A stretch of 64,000 bases of DNA from contig NC_049988.1 of NCBI RefSeq assembly GCF_000003815.2, positions 21,784,426 to 21,848,425 of the forward strand, read 5' to 3'. The DNA comes from Branchiostoma floridae (lineage: Eukaryota > Chordata > Leptocardii > Amphioxiformes > Branchiostomatidae). Both the position numbers and the translations under genes were made by a program. Numbering within the stretch: the stretch's first letter is position 1; each line of letters opens with the position of its first letter. Below are positions 35,155 to 45,275 of the stretch, one piece after another. Below the pieces are notes generated by a model, which did not search any database, was not told the origin of the DNA, and saw nothing but the letters and a program-made list of their open reading frames with translations.

Positions 35155-35569
35155 ATTTTTTTATTTTATTTATTTGCCAATGATACAACTCATTACACGG
35201 ATCTGCCTAGGCAGCTTTGGGCTGGTAGCGGCAGATCCACAGAGGTTTGTTGTTTGGAGTTTCCGTCTCCTAGGAGGACTTCCGACCAAGGATGCAAGGG
35301 GTTCCTCCTACCCCTGACTCATGTGTCATGGCGGGTGCGTCATGCCCGAACATGCCCCTATGGCCTTTCACCACCACAAAGGCCTGTCACTGCCACTAGC
35401 CGCAGCTATGTACTCGTTTACACCTGAGTTAGGTGAGGAAAGTCGTGTAAAGTGCCTTTCCCAAGGGCACAAGATCGGTGACACGGCAAGCGGATTTGAA
35501 CCCGGGACCTCTCGGGCCTGAGACCAACGCGCTCCCGATCGTGCCACGCAGTCCCATAAACTGTCGCAC
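35155..35569 (-). mobile_element. tRNA-derived SINE in the 5-prime flank of copy F
   Basis: Read on the minus strand, the element starts with a tRNA-like head. It has an A-box-like stretch (35528-35546) and a clear B box GGTTCAAATCC (plus 35492-35502), and ends in an A-rich tail (plus 35155-35173). It is flanked by GGTTT at 35150-35154 and 35570-35574. Copy C has the uninterrupted sequence at about 14561-14567, an empty site. The insertion therefore postdates the C/F duplication. The body contains aagtgcctttcccaagggca, which I recall as typical of deuterostome SINEs; that part is from memory. Confidence 0.87.
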
Positions 35570-35662
35570 GGTTTCTAATTTCTTCATATTTCACATTATG
35601 TTCGGACCTCGCCTGACGCAGGGCGTGTATTTTTGCTGTGCTGAAACCTGACAAGTCGCACC

Positions 35663-38600
35663 ATGCCGGGAGGGCAACAGCAGTCCCAAACTGGTGACAC
35701 AGGTAAATGTATTTTTCAAAATATCTTCTCTCTACATATATCAGCAGGAGAGAGGATTTCTCTAAAAATCCACGTAGTGACAACTCTAAGGTTTAAAATT
35801 ACTTAGTGCCGGCTATTCTATGTTTATGACAGTATTTTCTCTAGGGGGGGGGGGGGGTAAGGGGACAACCTCGCCATATGCGGAATGGTATAATGAGGGG
35901 TAAATCCTCCATTTCTTACTGTGAAGTAAATCCCCGTTACATAAGGAGCACCGGGCGTTAAGTTCCTCCTTAGTCGTCAAACCTCTGCACGTGAAAGAAC
36001 CCGACTCACTCGAGAAGAGTAGGGACATTTCGCTGAAATATAACCAGTTTGGGAACCCACATCGCTGTTAAAGATGGGACGTACAATCAAAAGCNNNNNN
36101 NNNNNNNNNNNNNNNNNNNNNNNNNNNNNNNNNNNNNNNNNNNNNNNNNNNNNNNNNNNNNNNNNNNNNNNNNNNNNNNNNNNNNNNNNNNNNNNNNNNN
36201 NNNNNNNNNNNNNNNNNNNNNNNNNNNNNNNNNNNNNNNNNNNNNNNNNNNNNNNNNNNNNNNNNNNNNNNNNNNNNNNNNNNNNNNNNNNNNNNNNNNN
36301 NNNNNNNNNNNNNNNNNNNNNNNNNNNNNNNNNNNNNNNNNNNNNNNNNNNNNNNNNNNATTGATACAATCATGTTAATTGAATATTTAGAATCTTTAAG
36401 CGACCTCAATTCTTACCGCCGGCGCCATTTTAATTATGTAATTTTCCTCCAGGCACCACACCCATACAGCAGACTGATTGGCAGGCACGTACAGACGCCG
36501 CTGCCAGTGAAACCGACAATGTGTATGCCAATGAAGAAGGTAGAACACTTTCAAGTTCACTTACAGTGTACTGTACTTATCTCAACTTTATACTTTTGCG
36601 TGTGGTTAATTTTGTAATTTTCTCCAGGTACCACACCCATGCAGCAGACTGATTGGCAGGCACGTGCCGACGCCGCTGCGAGTGAACCCAACCCAATACA
36701 CGCGTCCGGAGAAGGTAGAATTTTTTTTCAAGCCCGCCCATAGAATAATGTTTTTGTCTCGCTTTGATACGTTTTACTGTATGAAGTGTAACTTATGTCA
36801 CTTTCCTCCAGATACCACAAGTGTACCCATGCAGCAGCCGCAGACTGAGTGGCGGTCCATTGCCGACGCCGCTGCAAGCATACCCAACGCTTTGTACGTC
36901 TCAAGAGCAGGTAAAAGTTTGAACTCCTGCGGTCCGTGTCTTGCTGTGTCTGGTCACAGGCATCGCACGATTGCATTATTGAGAAAGTCATGCGGGTGTC
37001 GTATAAAATCCCATCGGGCTGCGGATTCGTCCCCCGTACGTGCCAGTTCGGGCGCCGCGCCTGCCCTGTTCAGCCTGAAAGTTTTAAGACTGTAACAAAT
37101 TTGGACAAATCCCACGTTTGTGTTAAAAACTACAGTTTAGCTTTATAAAAAGTATACACTGTTTTCTAAGCTATTGTTTTGTAACAGACAGCACGTATAC
37201 GGGAGGAGCAAGGCGCCGTGCTTTCTGTAGCTTCATCCACTCCCACCGCAGCTGCATCGCCGCCGGCATTGCCGTGCTGCTTAGCCTGGTCGCTGTGGGA
37301 CTCTCCCCTCTGACGTTCATCAATAAAGAGGTAAACGCTCTTGTCGCTCGTTTAGTGTTGACTAAGTATATCACACAATAAATTTTTGCTTTGTTATCTT
37401 TTATTACGTCTTGTATTCTGAACTAAATGGTAGAATATACGATTATACGTTTGCAGGTGGTATCTGAACTGTCCACCACTGTTGACGTCTTGAAGCAAGA
37501 CCGAGATGAAATGCGCCAACTATCCGCCACTGTTGACGCTTTGAGGCGTGACCAAGACAACATGTCCACCACTGTTGACGCCTTGAAGCGCGTTCAAGAC
37601 CACATGCACCAACTGTCCGCCACTGTTGACGCCTTGAAGCGTGACCAAGACGACATGTCCACCACTGTTGACGCCTTGAAGCGTGACCAAGACGACATGT
37701 CCACCACTGTTGACGCCTTGAAACGCGGCCTGGACAAGGAGCGAAGCCGAATCGCCGCCTTGGAGCAGCGTCTTCACGAGATGCGTAAGACGCCAGGTAC
37801 TAGTAAGTTGGGTTTTCCTTCTTATGTGTATTGCTTGTGATGGTGTATTGAACAATATCGTTTGTTTAGAAACTTGAAAACCTGTGGTATTATCATTATC
37901 CTATCAAACGATATAATTTTCCTTATCAATATTTCATGTGCAGGTGTTTTTTTTCATTAATGGATAAAGTACATCTTCTTTCTACCAACACATTTGATGT
38001 ACTTACATCTCTTGTTACATGCCAGATGTCATGTTTGAACAATGTCATAGTGTTTTACTGTCTCGTTTTGGTTATTAGTTATGCTGGTATCAAAGGAAAG
38101 TACACAACCTAATGTGGAGATATTTTGATCTTGTGACGTAAATGTAATGATTTATTAGTGATGGAATTCTGGAACATCTTTAAGGTCACAAGTGTCTATT
38201 CCTTCGGTTCAGTTGACCAATGTTTTTTTCCAGCATCTTGTCCTGAAGGTTACGCAGTGTTCCGTGGAATCTGCTACAAGGCCTTCAATACTCCAAAGAC
38301 CTTCAGCGATGCGGCCGCGGTCTGTGGTGAAGACGGCGGCACCCTCGCCATGCCCCGAGACGCTGGGACCAACGCCTTCCTGATCTCCTTGTACAAATCC
38401 GTGAGCGACGTTGGTGTCTTCTGGTTCGGCCTGCACGATCAGCGGGAAGAGGGAAGCTTTGAGTGGGTGGATGGTTCTGCACTTGGGACGTACAGTTTCT
38501 GGGGAGAGGGAGAACCAAACAACCTTAGTGGCAGCGAAAATTGTGTTCTTTACTACCCAATCAAATCAGACAAGTGGAACGACGATAGATGCAACCATCA

Positions 38601-39059
38601 GTATCGCTTCATATGCCAGGCTGTTCCAGGTGCTTATTGTAGCCGTATCATCTCCTGACCCCCCTCTAGTAAACATGGCACTTCCAAAGTAATGCACTAG
38701 ACATTTTAGATAATTATTTCTCTTGTAACAAACACATCATTATATGGTTATGAACACATCATTCCGCATCTCGTCCCTGATAATGAATAACATGCGACTC
38801 GCTGTTTCACTACACATGCCAGGTTGTTCCAGGTACTTCTTATAACCCTCCCATTTCCTGACACCCTTCCATCTTTTAAACACGCCACAAGTATCCATCT
38901 GACTAAAGACGTTAGACCATCGATGCTCTTGTTATAAAGCATGTCAAAACACTTCATTCCTCATCTCATCCCTGATATGTCTATTAATGTTTTCCAGGAC
39001 GTCCGGAAGGCGGAACTCTCACCACCACTGTCAGGCGACTCTCTGACCATCCGCAGTAA
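35663..39059 (+). CDS. Type II membrane C-type lectin receptor, copy F, extended C-terminus
   Basis: Exons: 35663-35702, 36453-36539, 36628-36714, 36812-36910, 37188-37330, 37457-37796, 38234-38629 and 38998-39059, giving 417 residues with all phases matching. The tail is as in copy C, with NPIH where copy B has NPMY and one TDNVYANEEG exon. The TM exon differs from C by Ser for Arg near its start. The stalk has six units; the alternative donor at 37803 would add two residues. The terminal exon has lost its usual TAG through a small deletion and runs on for 17 more codons (ending RRLSDHPQ) to TAA at 39057. An N-gap (36095-36359) lies in intron 1. Copy F is nearly identical to C up to mid-CTLD and then resembles D. 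Confidence 0.87.
36095..36359. other. Assembly gap in intron 1 of copy F
   Basis: 265 N. Copy C is continuous here (about 15083-15353) and shows only intron sequence. Confidence 0.99.
37457..37796 (+). CDS. Coiled-coil stalk exon of copy F (six units)
   Basis: 340 nt with the same unit order and length as copy C, differing at a handful of bases. Array contraction or expansion has therefore not acted since these two copies separated or were homogenised. It is followed by the same intron, including the ambiguous donor pair 6 nt apart. Confidence 0.87.
38234..38629 (+). CDS. Lectin-domain exon of copy F, EPN type, chimeric
   Basis: A 396-nt complete CTLD with SC, GIC, AAVCGED, FWFGLHDQ, GEPNN, SENC, WND, DRC and FIC. 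The EPN, Glu and WND ligands are intact. Bases 38234-38388 equal copy C. From 38389 the sequence (LYKSVSDVGVFWFGLHDQRE) follows the copy D pattern. The following intron also differs from C, so the switch is not confined to the exon. Confidence 0.9.
38791..38832 (+). pseudogene. Relic of a lectin-exon 3-prime end in the last intron of copy F
   Basis: A short stretch, catgcgactcgctgtttcac followed by tacacatgccaggttgttccag and a gtacttcttataacc donor side, matches the end of the copy G lectin exon (44840-44896) and its flank. It is too short to be an exon by itself. It marks an old recombination or partial duplication within the last intron. Confidence 0.6.
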
Positions 39060-41339
39060 AACTGACCAGCAGAACGTGAAATCTGTAATTATAGCAACAT
39101 ACATGTAGGACATCAGCACATTGTTCTCTGAACCTGTTTAAAAGTCGAGTAGAAATTAACAAAAGAAATAGTGAATGTGCACCAAAGCAATGAATCACTT
39201 ATTGTACAATGGTAGATGGGCCTTATTTTTCATATATGTAACGGATTTACATAATTTTTTCGCTTTTAGCCAGGAGTTTGTTTACATGAAACACGCTCAA
39301 AAGAAGGAAAAGCTTCTGGTTTGCCTGTTTCTTTCGCATTTCGTACTGAACAGACAAAACAAAGAAAATGTAAGCATAACTTCACTAATAGTAATAATAT
39401 GTAAACTCTGTTGTTTCACAATAGGCAAGATTCCTTTTGTTGTAGTAAAAAGCAAAATGGCAGAAGTGGCCGCTTGTATTTATTAATGGAGGTTCCTTTG
39501 TAACAAGCCCGAACCAAGTTATAGAGATTTTAGCACGTCGTTTTCTGAACACGTTTAAGAGTTTGTCGAGTCGAAAACTAACAGAAGAAATGGTGAATGG
39601 GCATAAAAGCAATAGATCACGTACAGTGCTAGACACACTATAGCTTTCATGCAGAAAATGTACATTTCGCAAGATTTGCACATAGCCATTTTTAAACTTA
39701 GAAACTGGAAAGCTCCTAGTTTGGAAAAGACAGGACAAACAAAATGTAAGCACAACTTCAGTAATAGTAATGACACGTAATCTCTGCTGTTTCACAATAG
39801 GCAAACTTCCTTTTGTTGTAGTAAACGGACAAAAAAACACAATGCCAGAACTGCTGGTATTCATTGATTGAAGCTCCTTTGTATTATCTAAAACAAGCCT
39901 GAACCAAGTTATAGAGATTTTTTTGCTGTTCTCCAATGTTTGTAGACTGTGCTCATTTGAGCATGGACCACTGAAGAAGCCAGAGTGGCGAAACCGGTCT
40001 GTGTGACAGACTGAATAAAAGTTGTAAACGGGAACTCTGCGGCTCCGGCTGTCTTACTGAGGGGTGACTGCGGTGAGAAAGATGTCGGTTAGCGTGAGGA
40101 TCAGTCCGCTCGGTACATTCTGGTTATCTAGGTCATCAACACTGACCATTAAAACCACACGAGGCACGAATGTGCGATGGTTATAATGTGTTTGTTGTTG
40201 AGCTGAGTGTGAGTTATGCTAGAAGGTATTTGCAATACGATAAGAATGTAAGTTGTGATAAAAGTTTTATATAGGTATATTATAGTACAGGACGTCTCGT
40301 ACCCAAAACTGTATTCCACCTATGGGATATACATAGATGAATTAAATATCAGTTTTTATCAGAACCTTCTTTTTTTCTTGTACGGGTGCAGGGATCAATG
40401 AATCAAATATATATGATGCCTTTCCAAAGATAACTAAAACGGCAAAATGTCTTGAATGTTGTTTTTAACGTTCAATATGTTGCAAGCAAACAGAGAGGAA
40501 GATTCTGTCTGTATTTGACTGACTAAATGGGCGAAGAACCCGGAAAATATCAGACGATTGAAAAGATTGAAAATTGTTTTTCTCCTGTGGGTGCAGACAT
40601 GAATGAATTAAACTAATCCAGAGCTTTTATTAAAACCTTTTTTTTCTCTCACACGGTTGCAGACATCAAGGAATTCAATATATCTGCTACTTTTCCAAAG
40701 ATGATCAAAAAGGCAAAATGTCTTTGAACGCTGTTTTCAATCTTACAAAATGTTAAAAGCAAACAAAAAAGAGGATTACGTGTGTATTTGATTTGTCTGA
40801 GAAAACATACGCTGTTTTCAACACACTCAATATGATTTTATTTCATCTTTGGTTTCTAATTTCCTAATTTTTTACGTTGTGCTTAGGACCCCGCCTGAAG
40901 AAAATCTAAATCTATAGATGTATCCGTTACCGCAAAAATCGCATGTAGGTGTGTTGACTGGCAACATGTTGTGTGACGAATACGGAAAATATTAGACGAA
41001 GAAAAAAGAACGAAATTTGTTTTTCTCCTATGGGTGCGTACATGAATGAATTCAATGTATCCAGAGCTTTTAGCAGAACCTTTTCAAACAAAAGGCAGGA
41101 TGTCTTTGAATGTTGTTGTCGATATCCCTCTTTCAATATGTAACAAACAAAGAAAGGACAAGATTATGAGTATATCTGATTTGTCTCCACCGAAAAAAAA
41201 ACGTTGCCGTTTGCCAGCGACTCAATATTCAGTTCTTTCATCCTTGGTTCCCGATTTATTCATTTTTCACATTTTGTTTCGTACCACACCTGACGCAGGG
41301 CGTGTATTTTTGCTGTGCAGAAACCTGACAAGTCGCACC
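39060..41339. repeat. Spacer F-G: duplicated 3-prime tract and reiterated 5-prime flank
   Basis: No gene is seen. The copy F 3-prime tract is partly doubled: the stretch around gaaatagtgaatgtgcacca (near 39165) recurs near 39590. AATAAA is at 40014. From 40320 to about 41170 a piece of the family 5-prime flank (around gggtgcagacatgaatgaat) occurs three times in imperfect form before the start exon of copy G. Confidence 0.65.
39945..40095 (+). promoter_or_regulatory. 3-prime tract of copy F with two hairpins and AATAAA
   Basis: AATAAA lies at 40014-40019, 955 nt after the shifted stop because the tract upstream is partly duplicated. The stem is GCCA-GAG-TGGC and the second hairpin is intact. 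Confidence 0.5.
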
Positions 41340-44300
41340 ATGCCGGGAGGGCAACAGCAGTCCCAAACTGGTGACACAGGTAAACAGACGCCACCGGCCA
41401 AGTGCTGTTGTTCTTCAATAATCTATGTAATGACAAATTTAAGGTTTAACACTATCCGGTGCCTTACGTGGTGACACAGGTAGATATCATTTCCAAATAG
41501 CGTTTGGGCGAGGCAGGAAGCTCGAGATGCATCCTTATGACGGTATTCTTTCTATATATCCGTCGGCGATACTTAAATTTTGTGATTTTCCTCTAGGCAC
41601 CACACCCATGCAGCAAGACCAAGGAGCTTCTTCAGGCACGTACGTACAAGCAGAGAGAGTGTACTACACAATCAAGGATGAAGATCTGCCGCCGTCTTTG
41701 CATGGAGTGGGGCGGCAGCAGGGTGGTTCCCGCGGGCGTGTCCGCCATGGCAACGGGGATGACAAGCCGCAAGAAGAGCAAGAAGCGTCTTCGCACACGT
41801 ACGAAGAAGCTGATATGAAACGTCACGCAACGTACACGTCTGCAGGTAGCCGACGCTTATAACTTAAATTATCTACTTTGCAGTATCAACAAAGTAATGG
41901 CATTGTAGTTCGTATCTCATTGAAACAATAATTGACATGAAGTGAAAAATAAATTCAGTATCACCATAACACGAGGGATATTCTTTTACATTCGAATTCA
42001 CTTCTTACAATATATGCTGCATGTACATGTTAATGTAGGGCCTCAACGTCTTAACCCTATCCAGACCGGGCTTTTTGGGATACCTGGGACCGGGGGGGGG
42101 GGCTCTTTTAACCCCTTCGTAATTTCAAAACGGCTTGGGTTACGATCACCAAATTTGGAGGGGATGTTGTACTAGTAAAGTTCTATATATTCTGTAAGTT
42201 TAGTATTGTTATGATGGAATATGACGTAATTATGACGTCATAATGTCATATTTTAGGCTAAAATCGTCTACATATGAAATTTCCGCTATACTTAAAGGTA
42301 TTTAAGAAAACGATGACTCTAAAGGTTATCGTATTGGTGTCTAAGTCTGCCAAAACTTTTGTTGCCAATGACGACGACACTGACGCCAATATGACGTCAG
42401 AAAATGACGTCATTTGTCCGTCATCTTGGATTGACAAGCTTAATTTTTCTAGAATACGATTATTTCCACATATAACCCCAAAACCCAATGGAAGTGGACT
42501 AAAAAGGTTCAAGTGATTGTCGTTCGGCAGTTATCCGACGTCAAAGTTGGCGCGGGCACTTTTAGCCCAACCCCCCCCCCCCCCCAAACCCCCCTTCCCC
42601 GGTCGGGATAGGGTTAATTTCAGGGATGACGTCCCCGGGAGCCCCCAAAGTTAATCCCCCCTTGGGGGGGGGGGGGGGGAGGGGAGAAATGCATAAAAAT
42701 GCTGCTAAACCACAGGACTAAACATCCAGATAATTCTTTCCCGGGCTTGCTTGGTTTGTCTTATGTTCACCTCCAGTAAGACTGTTCGAGACAATCATTG
42801 CTATTTCAGTCATATTTATAATGCCTTTCTGGTTCAAAGAAGGAAACAAGGGTGCTGTGTGCTAAGCATAAGCTGCCGGTAACCCCGGCTTCGCCTATTG
42901 AGTCAGTTAATTGAGCTTGCACAAGCAAGCTTGATGTTTCTGACGTATGCCGCCACAGTAAGCCTTGAGTCAGAGCCAGGAAGCGGTCCATGTGGCTTTG
43001 CACTGAGCAAACTCGTTGAAAAACATTTTCACTATGGAGCGCGGGCGTTTTGTGTCATGGACTTCCCAGCTTCGTCAAAGGTTCCCTATTTATTTCGCAA
43101 CGAAGGCTCTTAATCCTGACTTGGTCCAATTTTGTTGATGTGACATTGAACTGATTTATTGTTTTTTTAAATCTTATTCAGTTGGCATGTGGACACCAAC
43201 GTGATAATCTAAAACAGATATGTTTATTTCTAACAGACCGCACGTATCCGGGAGGAGCAAGTTGCCTCGGCGCTCTCTATAGCTTCATCTGCTCCCACCG
43301 CAGCTCCATGGCCGCCGGCACTGTCGTCCTGCTTAGTCTGGTTGCTGTAGGACTCGCTCCTCTGACGTTCATCAATAGAGAGGTAAACACTTTTACATCA
43401 AAGAATATTTTTCATACGATCTCTATGCTGTTTCTGTTGTTCTTTTCAAAGGGCTATCTAGTCAGAGCATGTTGCTGTTTTACCTTAACTATTTCTCAAA
43501 TATGGTATTTGACGTTCGTCTTCAGGAAATAGCTCAACTGTCAACCACTGTTGACTCCTTGAAGCGCGGCCAAGACAATATGTCCACCACTGTTGACGCC
43601 TTGAAGCGCGGCCAAGACGACATGCACCAACAATCCACCGATGTTGACGCCGTGAAGCGCGACCAAGACGACATGCGCCAGCTGTCCACCACTGTTGACG
43701 CCTTGAAGCGCGACCAAGACGACATGCGCCAACTGTCCACCACTGTTGACGCCTTGAAGCGCGACCAAGACGACATGCGCCAGCTGTCCACTACTGTTGA
43801 CGCCTTGAAGCGCGAACAAGACGACATGCGCCAGCTGTCCACCACTGTTGACGCCTTGAAGCGCGACCAAGACGACATGCGCCAACTGTTCTCCATCATT
43901 GACGCCTTGAAGCGCGACCAAGACGACATGTCCACCACTCTTGACGCCTTGAAGCGTGACCTGGACAGCGAGCGCAGCCGAACCGCCGCCTTGGAGCAGC
44001 GTCTTGACGCGATGAGTAATACAAAGTCACCAGGTAAGTAATTCAATACTGTCTATCGTAGAATATCGACCATAGCCTGGGTACATTCCTCCGGAGTAAC
44101 CATGGGTAGGAAGCAAAGAGATTGAGCCATCGGTTACTACGGAGGATGGTACCAAGGCTACCATTCCTACGCCTCATCATTATCATCATCAGTCACTATG
44201 TTTTGCATTTATACTATAGTCTTTGGAAAGACCTATGCCTATAGGATAATTTGTGTTAAGTACATATTGTAACATTGTTTATACATTATTTACATCAATA

Positions 44301-44896
44301 ATGTGCTTACATGTGTATATGTACATGTATGATTTGACATAGCGTTTTACCAACTTGCATTAGTTATTGGCTATTTCACAAAATGATGACCTTCTCGTGA
44401 AGTAAATGTAATAGTTTTTGCTGCGTTTTCATGTTACCTGGATATTCCTTCTTAGTCTGTTGATCATACAAAACGTTTTTTTCTAGCATCTTGTCCTAAA
44501 GGTTACGCAGTGTTCCGTCGAATCTGCTACAAGGCCTTCAACACACAGAAGACCTTCAGTGGAGCGGCCTCGGCCTGTGGTGAAGACGGCGGCACCCTCG
44601 CCATGCCCCGAGACGCTGAGACCGACGCCTTCCTGATCTTCTTGCGCAAGCCCGTGAGCGACGGGGAGACCTACTGGATCGGCCTGCACGATCAGCGCGA
44701 AGAGGGGAGCTTTGAGTGGGTGGATGGTTCTGCACTTGGGATGTACAACAACTGGGGTCCGGGAGAACCGAATAATTCGGGCGGCAAAGAAGATTGTATT
44801 TCTTACTTCACACATTGGACAGGCATATGGAACGACGCACGATGCGACTCGTCGCTTCACTACATCTGCCAGGTTTTTCCCAGGAACTTCTTATAA
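41340..44896 (+). CDS. Type II membrane C-type lectin receptor, copy G, altered tail and C-terminus
   Basis: Exons: 41340-41379, 41597-41845, 43237-43382, 43526-44033 and 44487-44896, giving 450 residues with matching phases. One 249-nt tail exon replaces the two or three 87-99-nt exons of the other copies. It encodes YVQAERVYYTIKDEDLPPSL, a Gly/Arg/Gln-rich middle and SSHTYEEADMKRHATYTSAG, with several tyrosines but no NPxY. The TM exon is close to copy A. The stalk has nine units and the lectin domain is EPN type. The donor after the CTLD is destroyed (caggaa where others have caggta), so the exon reads on to TAA at 44894 and ends PRNFL. The intron before the TM exon holds a TTAA-type element at 42051-42617. 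Confidence 0.85.
42051..42617 (+). mobile_element. Complete TTAA-type (piggyBac-like) nonautonomous element
   Basis: 567 bp bounded by TTAACCCTATCCAGACC and GGTCGGGATAGGGTTAA, an imperfect inverted repeat that includes the TTAA target on both sides. Near each end are long G or C runs. Internal sequence matches the element at 21251 in inverted orientation. A plus-strand 80-codon frame (42274-42516) is shared. No transposase is seen. It lies in the intron between tail and TM exons of copy G. Confidence 0.8.
43526..44033 (+). CDS. Coiled-coil stalk exon of copy G (nine units)
   Basis: 508 nt, phase 0 in and 1 out, donor gtaagt. The first two units are LKRGQ types, then mostly 17-residue units with RQL. 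Units four to seven are nearly identical at the DNA level, a sign of recent unit-level amplification or conversion. The neck reads LDSERSRTAALEQRLDAM with a two-residue insertion before SPG. Confidence 0.87.
44073..44160. repeat. Small foldback element in the stalk-CTLD intron of copy G
   Basis: 88 bp with arms tagcctgggtacattcctcc and ggaggatggtaccaaggcta, imperfect inverted repeats of about 29 bp. Copies B, C, E and F lack it in the corresponding intron. It is probably a very short nonautonomous DNA element. Confidence 0.65.
44487..44896 (+). CDS. Lectin-domain exon of copy G, reads through to its own stop
   Basis: A CTLD with SC, RIC, SACGED, YWIGLHDQ, GPGEPNN, KEDC, WND, ARC and YIC. EPN, Glu and WND are intact. 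The N-terminal hairpin has Arg in place of Gly before ICYK. After CQVFP the splice donor is lost, so the last residues are RNFL and a stop, replacing the usual terminal micro-exon. No gacgtccgtag micro-exon is seen downstream, in agreement with this. Confidence 0.88.
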
Positions 44897-45032
44897 CCGT
44901 CACATTTCCTAAAGCCCTTCCATGGCGTCAACGTGGACAGGTCAAGTATCCATCAGACTAAGTTCCTTTGTTACAAGCCTTAACCAAGACATGGGTATTT
45001 TCATGCTGGTCGTGTTTTCACCTACGTTAACA

Positions 45033-45275
45033 CCTCACATGACCTCAAACAACCGGAAACGACCTCAAACGACCTCAAACAACCCCATACGACCTCAAAC
45101 CACCTCAAACGACCTCAAACAACCTCATACGACCTCAAACAACCTCAAACAACCGCAAGCGACCTTAAACAACCTCAAACAACCTCATACGACCTTAAAC
45201 AACCTCAAAGAACCTCATACGACCTCAAACGACCTCAAACAGCCTCAAACATCCTCAAACGACCCCAAACAGCTC
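45033..45275. repeat. 10-bp minisatellite, unit gacctcaaac
   Basis: About 24 units of gacctcaaac with variants aacctcatac and gaccttaaac. The order of variants suggests a higher-order unit of 40-50 bp. The Thr-Ser-Asn-rich open frame across it is a translation of the repeat. Confidence 0.93.

Larger units (their letters stand above)
31643..35662. repeat. Spacer E-F: 3-prime tract, TG-rich block, SINE, 5-prime flank
   Basis: No gene is seen. The copy E 3-prime tract has AATAAA at 32299. Modules recur near 33166 and 34340, a TG-rich block lies at 33390-33830, and a gap at 34541-34640. The conserved 5-prime flank of copy F (from about 34720) is interrupted by a SINE at 35155-35569. Confidence 0.7.

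Noticed and set aside
35490-35550. tRNA gene on the minus strand
   Set aside because: A and B boxes are present but the flanking body, A-rich tail and target duplication make it a SINE head; no cloverleaf could be completed.
45033-45275. CRISPR-like regular repeat
   Set aside because: The 10-bp units are contiguous with no unique spacers, in a eukaryotic locus; it is a minisatellite.
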